From an uncultured Subdoligranulum sp. (GTDB lineage: Bacteria > Bacillota > Clostridia > Oscillospirales > Ruminococcaceae), in the NCBI GenBank assembly GCA_904374465.1, contig CAJFFY010000020.1, forward strand, positions 1 through 43,778: DNA of 43,778 bases, written 5' to 3'. This document shows, one piece after another, positions 22,872-31,744 of this stretch. Every line of letters begins with the position of its first letter. The stretch's first letter is position 1. The notes beneath the pieces are model-generated. The model saw only the letters and a program-made list of their open reading frames with translations. It did no database searches and was not told the origin of the DNA. Position numbers and translations under genes: made by a program.

Positions 22872-24137
22872 ATGGAATACAATTTTGTCTTGCGGGGTAA
22901 TGTGCTCTATACTCCGCAGTGTGGAGCCCTTTCGGTGCATCCTCACAGCTATCTTGTCTGCGAAGGCGGGCAGGTGGCCGGAATTTTTGAGGAACTTCCG
23001 GAGGCCTATCGCAATTTTCCGGTGGAGGATTTCGGAGATAAGATGATTCTTCCCGGTCTGGTGGACCTGCATGTCCATGCGGGACAATACGCCTTCCGGG
23101 GGCTCGGCATGGACCAGGAACTGCTGGCCTGGTTAGAACAGAATGCCTTCCCCGAGGAAAGCCGTTTTGCCGATGCATCCTATGCGGTGCGGGCGTATCC
23201 CATTTTTGTGGACGCTTTGCGCCGAAGTGCCACCACCCGCGCCTGTATCTTTGCCACATTGCACCGCCCCGCCACCCTGCAGCTGATGCAACTGCTGGAG
23301 GATGCCGGCATGCCCTGTTATGTGGGCAAGGTCAACATGGACCGGAACAGCCCCGATACACTGCGGGAAACAACGGAGGAATCTTTGGCGGAAACACGGC
23401 GCTGGCTGGAGGAGAGCCGCGCCTTCTCCCAGGTGCGTCCCATCCTTACCCCGCGGTTCATTCCCAGCTGTACCGATGCGCTGATGGCCGGGCTGGGCCG
23501 TCTGCAACAGGAATTCCAAGTCCCGGCCCAGTCCCACCTTTCGGAAAATCTTTCCGAGATTGATTGGGTGCAATCCCTCTGTCCCGATACCCGCTTCTAT
23601 GGGGAAGCTTATGACCGGGTGGGGCTGTTTGGGGGCGCATGCCCCACCATCATGGCCCACTGCGTCTGGAGCGGGCCGGAGGAGCGCGCTTTGCTGAAAG
23701 AAAACGGTGTCTTTATTGCCCATTGTCCGCAATCCAATATGAATGTTTCTTCGGGCATTGCCCCTATCAAGCAATATCTGCGGGAAGGCCAGCGGGTGGG
23801 TCTGGGTAGCGACGTGGCCGGTGGTGCGCACTTGTCTATTTACCGGGCCATGACCGATGCCATCCAGTGTTCCAAGCTGCGGTGGCGTCTGGTGGACCAG
23901 GACACTCCGGCGCTGACCCTGCCGGAAGCGCTGTACATGGCCACCAAGGGCGGCGGCGCGTTCTTTGGCAAGGTGGGCAGCTTTGAACCCGGTTATGCCT
24001 TTGACGCCGTGGTGGTGGACGACAGTGATTTGCCCACCACCCGCACCTGTACCTTGGAAGAGCGTCTGGAACGCTTTGTCTATCTGTCGGACGGGCAGCC
24101 CTTCGCCAAATATGCGGCGGGACGCCGGTTGTTCTAA
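22872..24137 (+). CDS. Guanine deaminase-like amidohydrolase
   Basis: A 421-residue metal-dependent amidohydrolase. Zinc-ligand motifs are in order: PGLVDLHVHAGQY (HxH), QSHLSEN, MAHCVW and GSDVAGG. The MDQELLAWLEQNAFPEE segment and overall length match guanine deaminase, which converts guanine to xanthine and ammonia in purine salvage or catabolism. A related aminohydrolase is possible. The ATG at 22872 follows GGAGG at an 11-base gap; a TTG one codon earlier is possible. It has its own promoter and terminator. Confidence 0.87.
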   Translation: MEYNFVLRGNVLYTPQCGALSVHPHSYLVCEGGQVAGIFEELPEAYRNFPVEDFGDKMILPGLVDLHVHAGQYAFRGLGMDQELLAWLEQNAFPEESRFADASYAVRAYPIFVDALRRSATTRACIFATLHRPATLQLMQLLEDAGMPCYVGKVNMDRNSPDTLRETTEESLAETRRWLEESRAFSQVRPILTPRFIPSCTDALMAGLGRLQQEFQVPAQSHLSENLSEIDWVQSLCPDTRFYGEAYDRVGLFGGACPTIMAHCVWSGPEERALLKENGVFIAHCPQSNMNVSSGIAPIKQYLREGQRVGLGSDVAGGAHLSIYRAMTDAIQCSKLRWRLVDQDTPALTLPEALYMATKGGGAFFGKVGSFEPGYAFDAVVVDDSDLPTTRTCTLEERLERFVYLSDGQPFAKYAAGRRLF

Positions 24138-24148
24138 ACCAAACACGA

Positions 24149-24185
24149 CCCCTGCGCCCTTTGCAATGGGTGCAGGGGATTTTTA
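24149..24185 (+). terminator. Terminator of the amidohydrolase gene
   Basis: Stem CCCCTGCGCCC / GGGTGCAGGGG (one G-T pair), then a T-rich run ATTTTTATT. Confidence 0.75.
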
Positions 24186-24286
24186 TTGCCTCCGGATGAC
24201 TGTGGTTGGCTGCAGGACGGAAAAAGTGAAATTTTTGTACTTTCTGTCAATATTCAAAAAATGTACGGGAATTTTATAGGTGAATC

Positions 24287-24295
24287 TGTTATAAT
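24287..24295 (+). promoter_or_regulatory. Extended -10 promoter of the ABC transporter
   Basis: TGT-TATAAT (24287-24295) without a good -35 at normal spacing, an extended -10 form. It lies 37 bases before the ATG. Confidence 0.6.
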
Positions 24296-24332
24296 GACTG
24301 TACACAGTGTAGCAACAGCAGGAGAATGCAAC

Positions 24333-25055
24333 ATGGCCAACACAAAATCCGCGCAGCCCTTTGTCGTCTTTGACAACGTCTGCAAATATTACCAGATGGG
24401 GGATACCCGTATTGCCGCATCCGATCATGTGAGCTTTACCATTGAAAAAGGGGAGTTTTGTGTCATTCTGGGACCTTCCGGTGCCGGAAAAACTACCGTG
24501 CTCAACATGCTGGGCGGCATGGATACCTGCGACGAGGGGACCATCCTGTTGGATGGGGAAAAGGTCAGCAGCTTCAACCAGAAACGGCTGACAACCTACC
24601 GCCGGTACGATGTGGGATTTGTGTTCCAGTTTTACAACCTGGTGCAAAATCTGACCGCCCGGGAAAACGTGGAACTGGCGGCCGAAATTTGCAAGGATCC
24701 GCTGGATGCCGACCTGGTGCTGGACGAGGTGGGACTTTCCCATCGGCGCAACAACTTTCCGGCACAGCTTTCCGGCGGAGAGCAGCAGCGCGTTTCCATT
24801 GCCCGGGCGCTGGCCAAAAACCCAAAAATCCTGCTCTGTGACGAACCCACCGGCGCGCTGGACTACAAAACCGGCAAACAGGTGCTGGCTCTGCTGCAGG
24901 ACACCTGCCGTAAAAAGGGGCGCACCGTCATTGTCATCACCCACAACAGTGCGCTGGCAGCCATGGCGGACCGGGTAATCCGCATCAACAGTGGCCGGGT
25001 GATCGAAGAAACCTGTAACCCTCATCCCACGCCTGTGGAAAGGATCGAATGGTAA
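24333..25055 (+). CDS. ABC transporter ATP-binding protein (MacB/LolD-like)
   Basis: A 240-residue ATPase. Walker A is LGPSGAGKTT, the signature LSGGEQQRVSIARAL, Walker B LLCDEPTGALD, and the H-loop ITHNSAL. The long VFQFYNLVQNLTARENVELA motif is typical of the MacB/LolD/FtsE clade that works with FtsX-type permeases. The ATG at 24333 follows AGGAGA. Its stop codon directly abuts the ATG of the giant permease (TAAATG), so the two act as one transporter. Confidence 0.93.
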   Translation: MANTKSAQPFVVFDNVCKYYQMGDTRIAASDHVSFTIEKGEFCVILGPSGAGKTTVLNMLGGMDTCDEGTILLDGEKVSSFNQKRLTTYRRYDVGFVFQFYNLVQNLTARENVELAAEICKDPLDADLVLDEVGLSHRRNNFPAQLSGGEQQRVSIARALAKNPKILLCDEPTGALDYKTGKQVLALLQDTCRKKGRTVIVITHNSALAAMADRVIRINSGRVIEETCNPHPTPVERIEW

Positions 25056-28000
25056 ATGACCCGCACGTACCGAAAAAATATCCTGCGCACCTTCACCAGC
25101 GCACGCAGCCGCTTTGTGGCCATTTTTTCCATCGTGGCGCTGGGGGTCGGGTTTCTGGCCGGGCTGAATGCCACCCCCCTCGATATGAAAGAGTCGATGG
25201 AGCAGTACCTGGATGACGGCAACTTTTATGATCTGCGCGTCGTCTCCTCCATGGGCCTGACCGATGACGATGTGGAGGCTCTGCGTCAGGTGGATGGGGT
25301 GCAACAGGTGCAGCCGGGGTATTCCACCGATCTTCTGGTGGATGTGGGGGACGACGTCATCGTGTCCCGGGCCCAGAGCTTGCCTCCCGATACCGGGGAT
25401 GCCATCAACCGCCTGGTGCTGGCGGATGGCCGGCTGCCACAGAATTCCGGGGAATGCGTGGTGGAGGCCAGCGCCAACCTGACCGACACCGCATACCCCA
25501 TCGGCACCCGGCTGACCATAGACAGTGAAAACGAAGACCTGGACACCAAACTGTCCTGCACCGAATATACCATTGTCGGCATCGTACATAACACCAACTA
25601 CTTCAGCTTCGAGCGGGAACCGGCCAGCGTGGGCAACGGTACGGTCAATCTGGTGATGTACCTGCTGCCGGAGGATTTTGCCTACGATACCTATACGGAA
25701 ATCTATCTGACCGCCCAGGGAGCACGGGACCAGAACAGCATGGGGGATTCCTATGCCGCCACGGTAGAGGCGCTGCAGACGGCGGTGGAGTCCATTCAGG
25801 AAGGACGCTGCCAAAGCCGGTACGATGAAATTGTGGGCGATGCGCAGCAGGAAATTGACGATGCCTGGACGGAATACTATGATGCCGAGGCGGAAGCCCG
25901 GCAGGAGCTGGACGACGCGGCCAAGGAACTGGAAGACGGGCGCCAGGAATTGGAGGACGGCCGGCAGGAATACCTGGACGGGGAGCAGGAGTATGCCGAC
26001 GGTGCCAACGAACTGGCAGAGAACGAGGCCAAGGTCAACGACGGCGCCGTTCAGCTGGAAGAAGGCCGCCAGGAACTGCTGAACAACCAAAAGAAAATAG
26101 AGGACGGCGAGGCGGAGCTGGCCGCCAATGAACCCACGCTGGCGGAAGCACGCCGCAAACTGGAAAGCGGTCAGGCGGACTATGAGGCCGGACTGCAGCA
26201 GTACAACGATGCACTGGCCCAGCTGGAGGACGGCGAACAACAGTTAAAAGAGGGCAAGACGCAATTGGATGCGGCTGAAGCCCAGTACAGTGCGGGTATC
26301 GCCACCCTGGTGGCACAGTTGAATGCCTCCCTGGGGCAGAGCACCCCCGAAAGCGGCCTGACGGCGGAGCAGATTGCCGCGCTGCTGCAGGCAGCCATGC
26401 CGCAGACCCCGCCGCAGGAAACGCCGGAGGCGACCCCTGAGCCGTCGGCTACACCGGAAACGGCTACTCTGGCGAGCACGCCGGAAACGGCGGCGGGCGA
26501 GCCGGCAACTCCGTCGTCCCCGGAAGAAGAGCAAACACCCTCCGCGACGATGGCTTTGACACCGGAACAGATTGCGGCGCTGCTGCAGACCGATACCTCC
26601 ACCGCGTCGCTGACCCTGACCGAAGAACAGGTCAAGGGTTTTGTGGACTGGCTGATCGAAAAGGAATATGCAGCCCCTGCCAGCTATGATGAACTGCTGG
26701 ACCGCGCCGATGCGTATGCCGAAGAAATCTATGGCCTGCCGGCGGGATCGCTGCCGTTGACTTCCACGGCGCGAACGGTCCAGCAGCAGGCGGGCAAGCT
26801 GCTCTATGCACTCCAGCAGTCCATGGGGCAGGCGCCTACTCAGCAACAGATGGAACTGGCGCAGCAGCTGACCACCCTGGTGACAGCCGACCGGTCCACC
26901 ATGGCCGATGCCCTGCAGGATACCCAGGTCTGGCTGGATGCCCAGACGGGGCAGCCGGATCTGTTTGTCCTGTTGCTGAAGGTACTGGTGCCCACCTGGC
27001 AGCAGTATCTGACAACCGAACAGCAGCAGACCCAACCGCTGGTGGCCGGTTTTGCCCAGACGGTGGAAGGTCGCCGGACGCTGGACGACAGCTGGGCTGC
27101 TTATGAAGAAAACGAACAAAAACTGGCGGACGGACGGCGCCAGCTGGAAGAAAGTGCCCCCCAGCTGGAAGATGCCAAGCGCCAGCTGGACGAGGGCTGG
27201 GCCCAGTACCGGGAAGGTCTGGCGGAATACGAGGCCGGCAAGCGGGAGCTGGCCGACGGCCGTCGGCAATTGGAAGAGGGATGGGCTACCCTGACAGACA
27301 AGCAGGTGGAACTGGACGACGCCCGGCAACAGATTGCCGATGCCAAGGCGGAGCTGGCCGATGCCCGGGCGGAACTGGACGATGCCCGCCGTACCATTGC
27401 CGAGAACGCGCAGAAGCTGCGGGACGGCGAGATGGAATATGAGGATGCCAAGGCGGAGGCGGAACAGGAACTGGCCGATGCCCGGGCGGAAATTCAGGAT
27501 GCCGAGCAGGAAGTGGCCGACATTGACTATCCCGAATGGTATATCTGGGACCGGGACAACAACGTCAGCTATTCTTCCTTTGTGGGCAACGTGGATAAGC
27601 TGACCGCCATCACCACCATCTTCCCGGTCTTTTTCTTCCTGGTGGCGGCTCTGGTGGTTTCCACCACCATGACCCGCATGGTGGAAGAAGAGCGCCTGCA
27701 GATCGGTACATTGAAGGCACTGGGGTACACCCGGGGCGAAATCATGCAAAAGTATCTGTGGTATGCCTTTGCAGCCGCCATCACCGGTACCCTGGTGGGT
27801 CTGGCGGTGGGGTTCCAGGTGTTCCCGTCCATCATCTGGTCCGCCTATGCCATGATGTATTATATGCCTGCCATTGCCACGCCCTGGCGGTTGACCCAGG
27901 CGCTGTTTGCGGGCGGTACGCTGACGGTCCTTACCGTGGGAGTTACGGTACTGGCCTGCCGCGCCTCGCTGATGGAGGTCCCCGCCGCGCTGATGTTGCC

Positions 28001-29204
28001 CCGGGCGCCCAAAGCGGGCAAACGGATCCTGCTGGAGCGGATCACCCCCCTGTGGCGGCGCTTTCCCTTCAGCTGGAAGGTCACCTGCCGCAACCTGTTG
28101 CGCTACCAGAAACGTTTCTGGATGACGGTGATCGGGGTGGCGGGCTGTACCTCGCTGCTGGTGGCCGGTTTTGGCATCTCGGATTCCCTCAATGAAATCA
28201 TTACCAAACAGTTTGGGTTGATCTCCCACTATGATCTGATGACCATTGTCACCAAAGAGGAGGCTACCCAGCAGGGGCCGGTTTACGACTATCTGTTCGA
28301 TGGGGATGCTGTGTCACAGTCCCTGACCATTTCGATGGAGACGACCCGCCAGGAAACCCCGGAAGGGGAAGTGGACGTCTACCTGATGGTGCCCCAGGAT
28401 GTGACGCAGTTCGCCGACTTCCTGGATTTGCACGAACGCATTGGCGGAAAGCCCACCCCGCTGGGGGAGGACGGCGTTGTGCTGACAGAAAAACTGGCCA
28501 AAACGCTGGGAGTACAAGCCGGGGATACCGTCACCCTGGAAAATGGTGACGAAAAAACCGGTACCTTTACGGTCAGCGGTGTCTGCGAGCACTATGTGAG
28601 CAACTATGTGTATATGAGTGCTGCCACCTATGCGGCCGGCTTCGGGGAGGACGCTTCGTATAACGCTATCCTCAGCAAGCTGACCGATGACAGCCAGCAG
28701 ACCCGGAATGCCGTTTCCACACAACTATTGGAAATGGACAATGTGGCCAGCCTGACCTTTACCGAGGACAGCATCACCCAGGTTCTCAACATGCTCAACT
28801 CCATCGACGCAGTGGTGGTGCTGATCATCGTCTGTGCGGCCTGTCTGGCCTTTGTGGTGCTGTACAACCTTTCCAACATCAACATTGCCGAGCGGGTCAA
28901 GGAAATTGCCACCATCAAGGTGCTGGGATTCTATGACCGGGAGGTTTTTGCCTATGTCAACCGGGAAAGCATGGCGCTTTCGCTTATCGGTACGCTGTTC
29001 GGCGTGTTCGGCGGTATGGCGTTGCACCGCTTCATCATTGTGACGGTGGAAGTGGATGCCGTCATGTTCGGCCGGGACATCCATCCGCTGAGCTTTGTCT
29101 ATGCCATTGCCCTCACGCTGCTTTTCAGTACGTTGGTCAACCTGGTCATGGGCCGCACGCTGAAAAAAATCTCCATGGTGGAGAGCATGAAGGCCCCGGA
29201 ATAA
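25056..29204 (+). CDS. FtsX-type ABC permease with large extracellular coiled-coil insert
   Basis: A 1382-residue permease. A first membrane helix lies near residues 20-40. Membrane clusters follow near 847-960, at 1018-1045 and from 1246 to the end; the outer two are FtsX/MacB-type domains (LKALGYTRGEIMQKYLWYAF; IKVLGFYDREVFAYVNRESM). The extracytoplasmic region is very large: a charged coiled coil (about 265-410), a Pro/Thr/Glu-rich linker with helical patches (about 420-665) and a second coiled coil (668-821) built from repeats like ELADGRRQLEEG. An 11-residue LTxEQIAALLQ motif occurs twice (26358-26390 and 26556-26588). Such permeases drive work outside the membrane, such as lipid, peptide or antibiotic handling; the substrate is unknown. 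Confidence 0.9.
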   Translation: MTRTYRKNILRTFTSARSRFVAIFSIVALGVGFLAGLNATPLDMKESMEQYLDDGNFYDLRVVSSMGLTDDDVEALRQVDGVQQVQPGYSTDLLVDVGDDVIVSRAQSLPPDTGDAINRLVLADGRLPQNSGECVVEASANLTDTAYPIGTRLTIDSENEDLDTKLSCTEYTIVGIVHNTNYFSFEREPASVGNGTVNLVMYLLPEDFAYDTYTEIYLTAQGARDQNSMGDSYAATVEALQTAVESIQEGRCQSRYDEIVGDAQQEIDDAWTEYYDAEAEARQELDDAAKELEDGRQELEDGRQEYLDGEQEYADGANELAENEAKVNDGAVQLEEGRQELLNNQKKIEDGEAELAANEPTLAEARRKLESGQADYEAGLQQYNDALAQLEDGEQQLKEGKTQLDAAEAQYSAGIATLVAQLNASLGQSTPESGLTAEQIAALLQAAMPQTPPQETPEATPEPSATPETATLASTPETAAGEPATPSSPEEEQTPSATMALTPEQIAALLQTDTSTASLTLTEEQVKGFVDWLIEKEYAAPASYDELLDRADAYAEEIYGLPAGSLPLTSTARTVQQQAGKLLYALQQSMGQAPTQQQMELAQQLTTLVTADRSTMADALQDTQVWLDAQTGQPDLFVLLLKVLVPTWQQYLTTEQQQTQPLVAGFAQTVEGRRTLDDSWAAYEENEQKLADGRRQLEESAPQLEDAKRQLDEGWAQYREGLAEYEAGKRELADGRRQLEEGWATLTDKQVELDDARQQIADAKAELADARAELDDARRTIAENAQKLRDGEMEYEDAKAEAEQELADARAEIQDAEQEVADIDYPEWYIWDRDNNVSYSSFVGNVDKLTAITTIFPVFFFLVAALVVSTTMTRMVEEERLQIGTLKALGYTRGEIMQKYLWYAFAAAITGTLVGLAVGFQVFPSIIWSAYAMMYYMPAIATPWRLTQALFAGGTLTVLTVGVTVLACRASLMEVPAALMLPRAPKAGKRILLERITPLWRRFPFSWKVTCRNLLRYQKRFWMTVIGVAGCTSLLVAGFGISDSLNEIITKQFGLISHYDLMTIVTKEEATQQGPVYDYLFDGDAVSQSLTISMETTRQETPEGEVDVYLMVPQDVTQFADFLDLHERIGGKPTPLGEDGVVLTEKLAKTLGVQAGDTVTLENGDEKTGTFTVSGVCEHYVSNYVYMSAATYAAGFGEDASYNAILSKLTDDSQQTRNAVSTQLLEMDNVASLTFTEDSITQVLNMLNSIDAVVVLIIVCAACLAFVVLYNLSNINIAERVKEIATIKVLGFYDREVFAYVNRESMALSLIGTLFGVFGGMALHRFIIVTVEVDAVMFGRDIHPLSFVYAIALTLLFSTLVNLVMGRTLKKISMVESMKAPE

Positions 29205-29239
29205 CAATCGAAACACCGTGTATCCGATGCGGTGGGGTG

Positions 29240-29274
29240 GTGGGACATCTTGCAGAAGATGTCCCACTTTTTTT
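29240..29274 (+). terminator. Terminator of the FtsX-type ABC operon
   Basis: Perfect 12-bp stem GTGGGACATCTT / AAGATGTCCCAC with loop GCAG, followed by seven T. Confidence 0.92.
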
Positions 29275-29287
29275 ATGTTTTTTTCTA

Positions 29288-29315
29288 TTGACAATTGAAA
29301 GACCCGTGTTATACT
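29288..29315 (+). promoter_or_regulatory. Promoter of the MarR-ABC exporter operon
   Basis: Perfect TTGACA (29288-29293), 16-base spacer, TATACT (29310-29315). Two ACTGTT copies in the early leader are possible regulator half-sites. Confidence 0.75.
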
Positions 29316-29384
29316 GTTTAGGTACGCAAATAAACTGTTAGCATGTGAACAATTCGGGAGCGAACAAAAAACAGGGGAAAGCAG

Positions 29385-29921
29385 GTGAGAATCACGAAGA
29401 CACAACAGCCAGACTGTCTGCAAAAATGCTGCTGCGAGGATCACTTCGGTGCCCTGGTCAGCCAGACGTCCCGGGTGGTCCGCCGCGCCATGGATGCACG
29501 GATTTCTGCCGATGTGACACCGGAACTGACCGGCGTGCGTGGCATGCTTCTGGGCGAGATCGTGCGGGCCAACAAGGAAAACCGGGATGTCTACCAGCGG
29601 GATGTGGAGCGATGGATGCAGCTGCGCCGTTCCAGTGTGACGGCCTTACTGCAGGGTATGGAGCAGGACGGATTCATCACCCGCTGCTCGGTGGAAAGGG
29701 ATGCCCGCCTAAAACGGCTGAGCGCCACCCCCAAAGGGGTTGCCTACCATGAACGGATCCGCCTCAGCATCGACAATTTTGAGCGTGAGCTGCAGCGTGG
29801 GATTCCGTCAGAGCAGCAGGCAGTGGCCCGCAGCGTACTGGAGCGGATCCTGAACAACGCCCGGGACCTGGCGGGGGAAACCAGAGCTTTCCCCGAAGGT
29901 TCGGCGGATGGGCGCGGCTGA
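29385..29921 (+). CDS. MarR family transcriptional regulator
   Basis: 178 residues. The winged helix is recognisable as QLRRSSVTALLQGMEQDGFITRCSVERDARLKRLSATPKG, ending in the DxR wing of MarR proteins. The N-terminal CLQKCCCEDHFGA has a cluster of cysteines that could sense metal or oxidants, though this is only suggestive. The start is GTG at 29385 after CAGGGGAAAGC. It precedes the two-gene ABC exporter by 65 bases, the usual layout of a MarR repressor and its drug or metabolite exporter. Confidence 0.88.
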   Translation: MRITKTQQPDCLQKCCCEDHFGALVSQTSRVVRRAMDARISADVTPELTGVRGMLLGEIVRANKENRDVYQRDVERWMQLRRSSVTALLQGMEQDGFITRCSVERDARLKRLSATPKGVAYHERIRLSIDNFERELQRGIPSEQQAVARSVLERILNNARDLAGETRAFPEGSADGRG

Positions 29922-29986
29922 AGGCGTTGCGCCGCTTTTCCCCAAGGGAATGGGAAGTAGGGTTACAAAGAAAGGAGCAATCAATC

Positions 29987-31744
29987 TTGTTCAAGACACT
30001 TGGACGTGAGACCAAAGGGTTCCGACTGGTCTCAATCCTCACCCCGGTCTGTATGATCGGTGAGGTCATCATGGAAATGATTATCCCCAAGCTGATGGCC
30101 ACCATTGTGGACGACGGTGTTACCGCCGGCAACATGCAGGTCATCTATTCGGTGGGCGCCAAAATGCTGGTGGCCGCACTCATCGGTCTGCTGGTGGGCT
30201 TCCTGGGTGCCATGTTTGGCTCCCATGCGGCCACCGGTTTTGCGCGCAATCTGCGCCGCGGTATGTTCCGCAACATTCAGACCTTCAGTTTTGCCAACAT
30301 CGACAAATATTCCACGGCCGGTCTGGTCACCCGTATGACCACCGACGTGACCAACATCCAGAACGCCTACCAGATGATGCTGCGTATGGCGGTCCGCGCG
30401 CCGGCCAGTATGGTTGTGGCACTGATCATGTCCTTTACCATCAATGCGGAACTGGCCAGTGTCTATCTGGTGGCCGTCATTCTGTTGGGTGCGGCGCTGA
30501 CCTTCATCATGACCCGAGCCACCAACTACTTCACCGGTGCTTTCCGCAAGTACGATGACCTGAATGAGAGCGTGCAGGAAAACGTCTCCGCCATCCGTGT
30601 GGTCAAGGCCTACGTGCGGGAAAAGTTTGAGGGCGAAAAATTCCGCAAGGCCAGTGATAACGTGCGTAAGCTGCTGCTGCGCGCCGAACTGATCCTGTCC
30701 TGGAACGCCCCGCTGATGACCCTGGCAGTGTACAGCTGCATTCTGATCATCTCCTGGCTGGGTGCCCGGCTTATTGTGTTGTCCGGTTCCACCAGCTTCA
30801 CCACCGGTGATCTGATGAGCATGCTCAGCTACTGCATGAACATCCTCATGAGCCTGATGATGCTTTCCATGGTGTTCGTCATGATCACCATGTCTGCTGC
30901 TTCCGCCAAGCGTGTGGCGGAAGTCCTGGACGAGAAATCCGACCTGGCCAACGGCGAAAACCCCGTTATGGAAGTCAAGGATGGCTCCGTCAAGTTCAAC
31001 AACGTCAGCTTTGCCTATAAAAAGGATGGCGAGAAGGCGCTGGAGAACATCAATCTGGACATCAAGTCCGGCGAGACCATCGGCATCATCGGTGGTACCG
31101 GCTCTGCCAAATCCAGCCTGGTCCAGTTGTTGCCCCGCCTGTATGATGTCACCGAGGGCAGCGTGGAAGTGGGCGGCGTTGATGTGCGCAACTACGACCT
31201 GGAAACCCTGCGCAACAGCGTGGCCATGGTGCTGCAGAAGAACGAACTGTTCAGCGGCACCATTGCCGAAAACCTGCGCTGGGGCAACCCCGACGCCACC
31301 GATGCCGAGATTGAGGAAGCCTGCAAGCAGGCCTGCGCCGATGAATTCATCGAGCGGTTCCCCGACCGGTACGAAACCTACATTGAACAGGGCGGCAGCA
31401 ACGTTTCTGGCGGCCAGAAACAGCGTCTTTGCATTGCCCGCGCCCTGTTGAAGAAGCCCAAGATCCTGATTCTGGACGACTCCACCTCGGCGGTGGATAC
31501 GGCCACCGACGCCAAGATCCGCCACAGCTTTGCCGAGAAGATTCCCGGCACCACGGTGTTCATCATTGCCCAGCGTATCTCCAGCGTGGAGAACGCCGAC
31601 CATGTTCTGGTGCTGGATAATGGCCATATCAGCGGCTACGATACACCGGAAAATCTGCTCAAGACCAACGCAATTTACCAGGAAGTGTACAACAGCCAGA
31701 CCAAAGGATCCGGCGACTTTGATGAGAAAGGGGGCGAGGCGTAA
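29987..31744 (+). CDS. Heterodimeric ABC exporter subunit 1 (degenerate site)
   Basis: A 585-residue half exporter with six transmembrane helices (about 15-310) and a nucleotide-binding domain. Walker A is the variant GGTGSAKSS, the signature is canonical VSGGQKQR, and Walker B reads LILDDSTSAVD with Asp in place of the catalytic Glu. The H-loop is also replaced (IIAQRIS, Gln for His). Such changes mark the degenerate half of heterodimers like TM287/288 or BmrCD. The TTG start at 29987 follows AAAGGAG; longer frames lack a site. Its stop overlaps the ATG of subunit 2. Confidence 0.92.
   Translation: MFKTLGRETKGFRLVSILTPVCMIGEVIMEMIIPKLMATIVDDGVTAGNMQVIYSVGAKMLVAALIGLLVGFLGAMFGSHAATGFARNLRRGMFRNIQTFSFANIDKYSTAGLVTRMTTDVTNIQNAYQMMLRMAVRAPASMVVALIMSFTINAELASVYLVAVILLGAALTFIMTRATNYFTGAFRKYDDLNESVQENVSAIRVVKAYVREKFEGEKFRKASDNVRKLLLRAELILSWNAPLMTLAVYSCILIISWLGARLIVLSGSTSFTTGDLMSMLSYCMNILMSLMMLSMVFVMITMSAASAKRVAEVLDEKSDLANGENPVMEVKDGSVKFNNVSFAYKKDGEKALENINLDIKSGETIGIIGGTGSAKSSLVQLLPRLYDVTEGSVEVGGVDVRNYDLETLRNSVAMVLQKNELFSGTIAENLRWGNPDATDAEIEEACKQACADEFIERFPDRYETYIEQGGSNVSGGQKQRLCIARALLKKPKILILDDSTSAVDTATDAKIRHSFAEKIPGTTVFIIAQRISSVENADHVLVLDNGHISGYDTPENLLKTNAIYQEVYNSQTKGSGDFDEKGGEA

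Noticed and set aside
24183..28229. Long minus-strand frames opposite the ABC transporter
   Set aside because: They shadow the MacB/FtsX-type genes, with no starts, ribosome-binding sites or recognisable domains.
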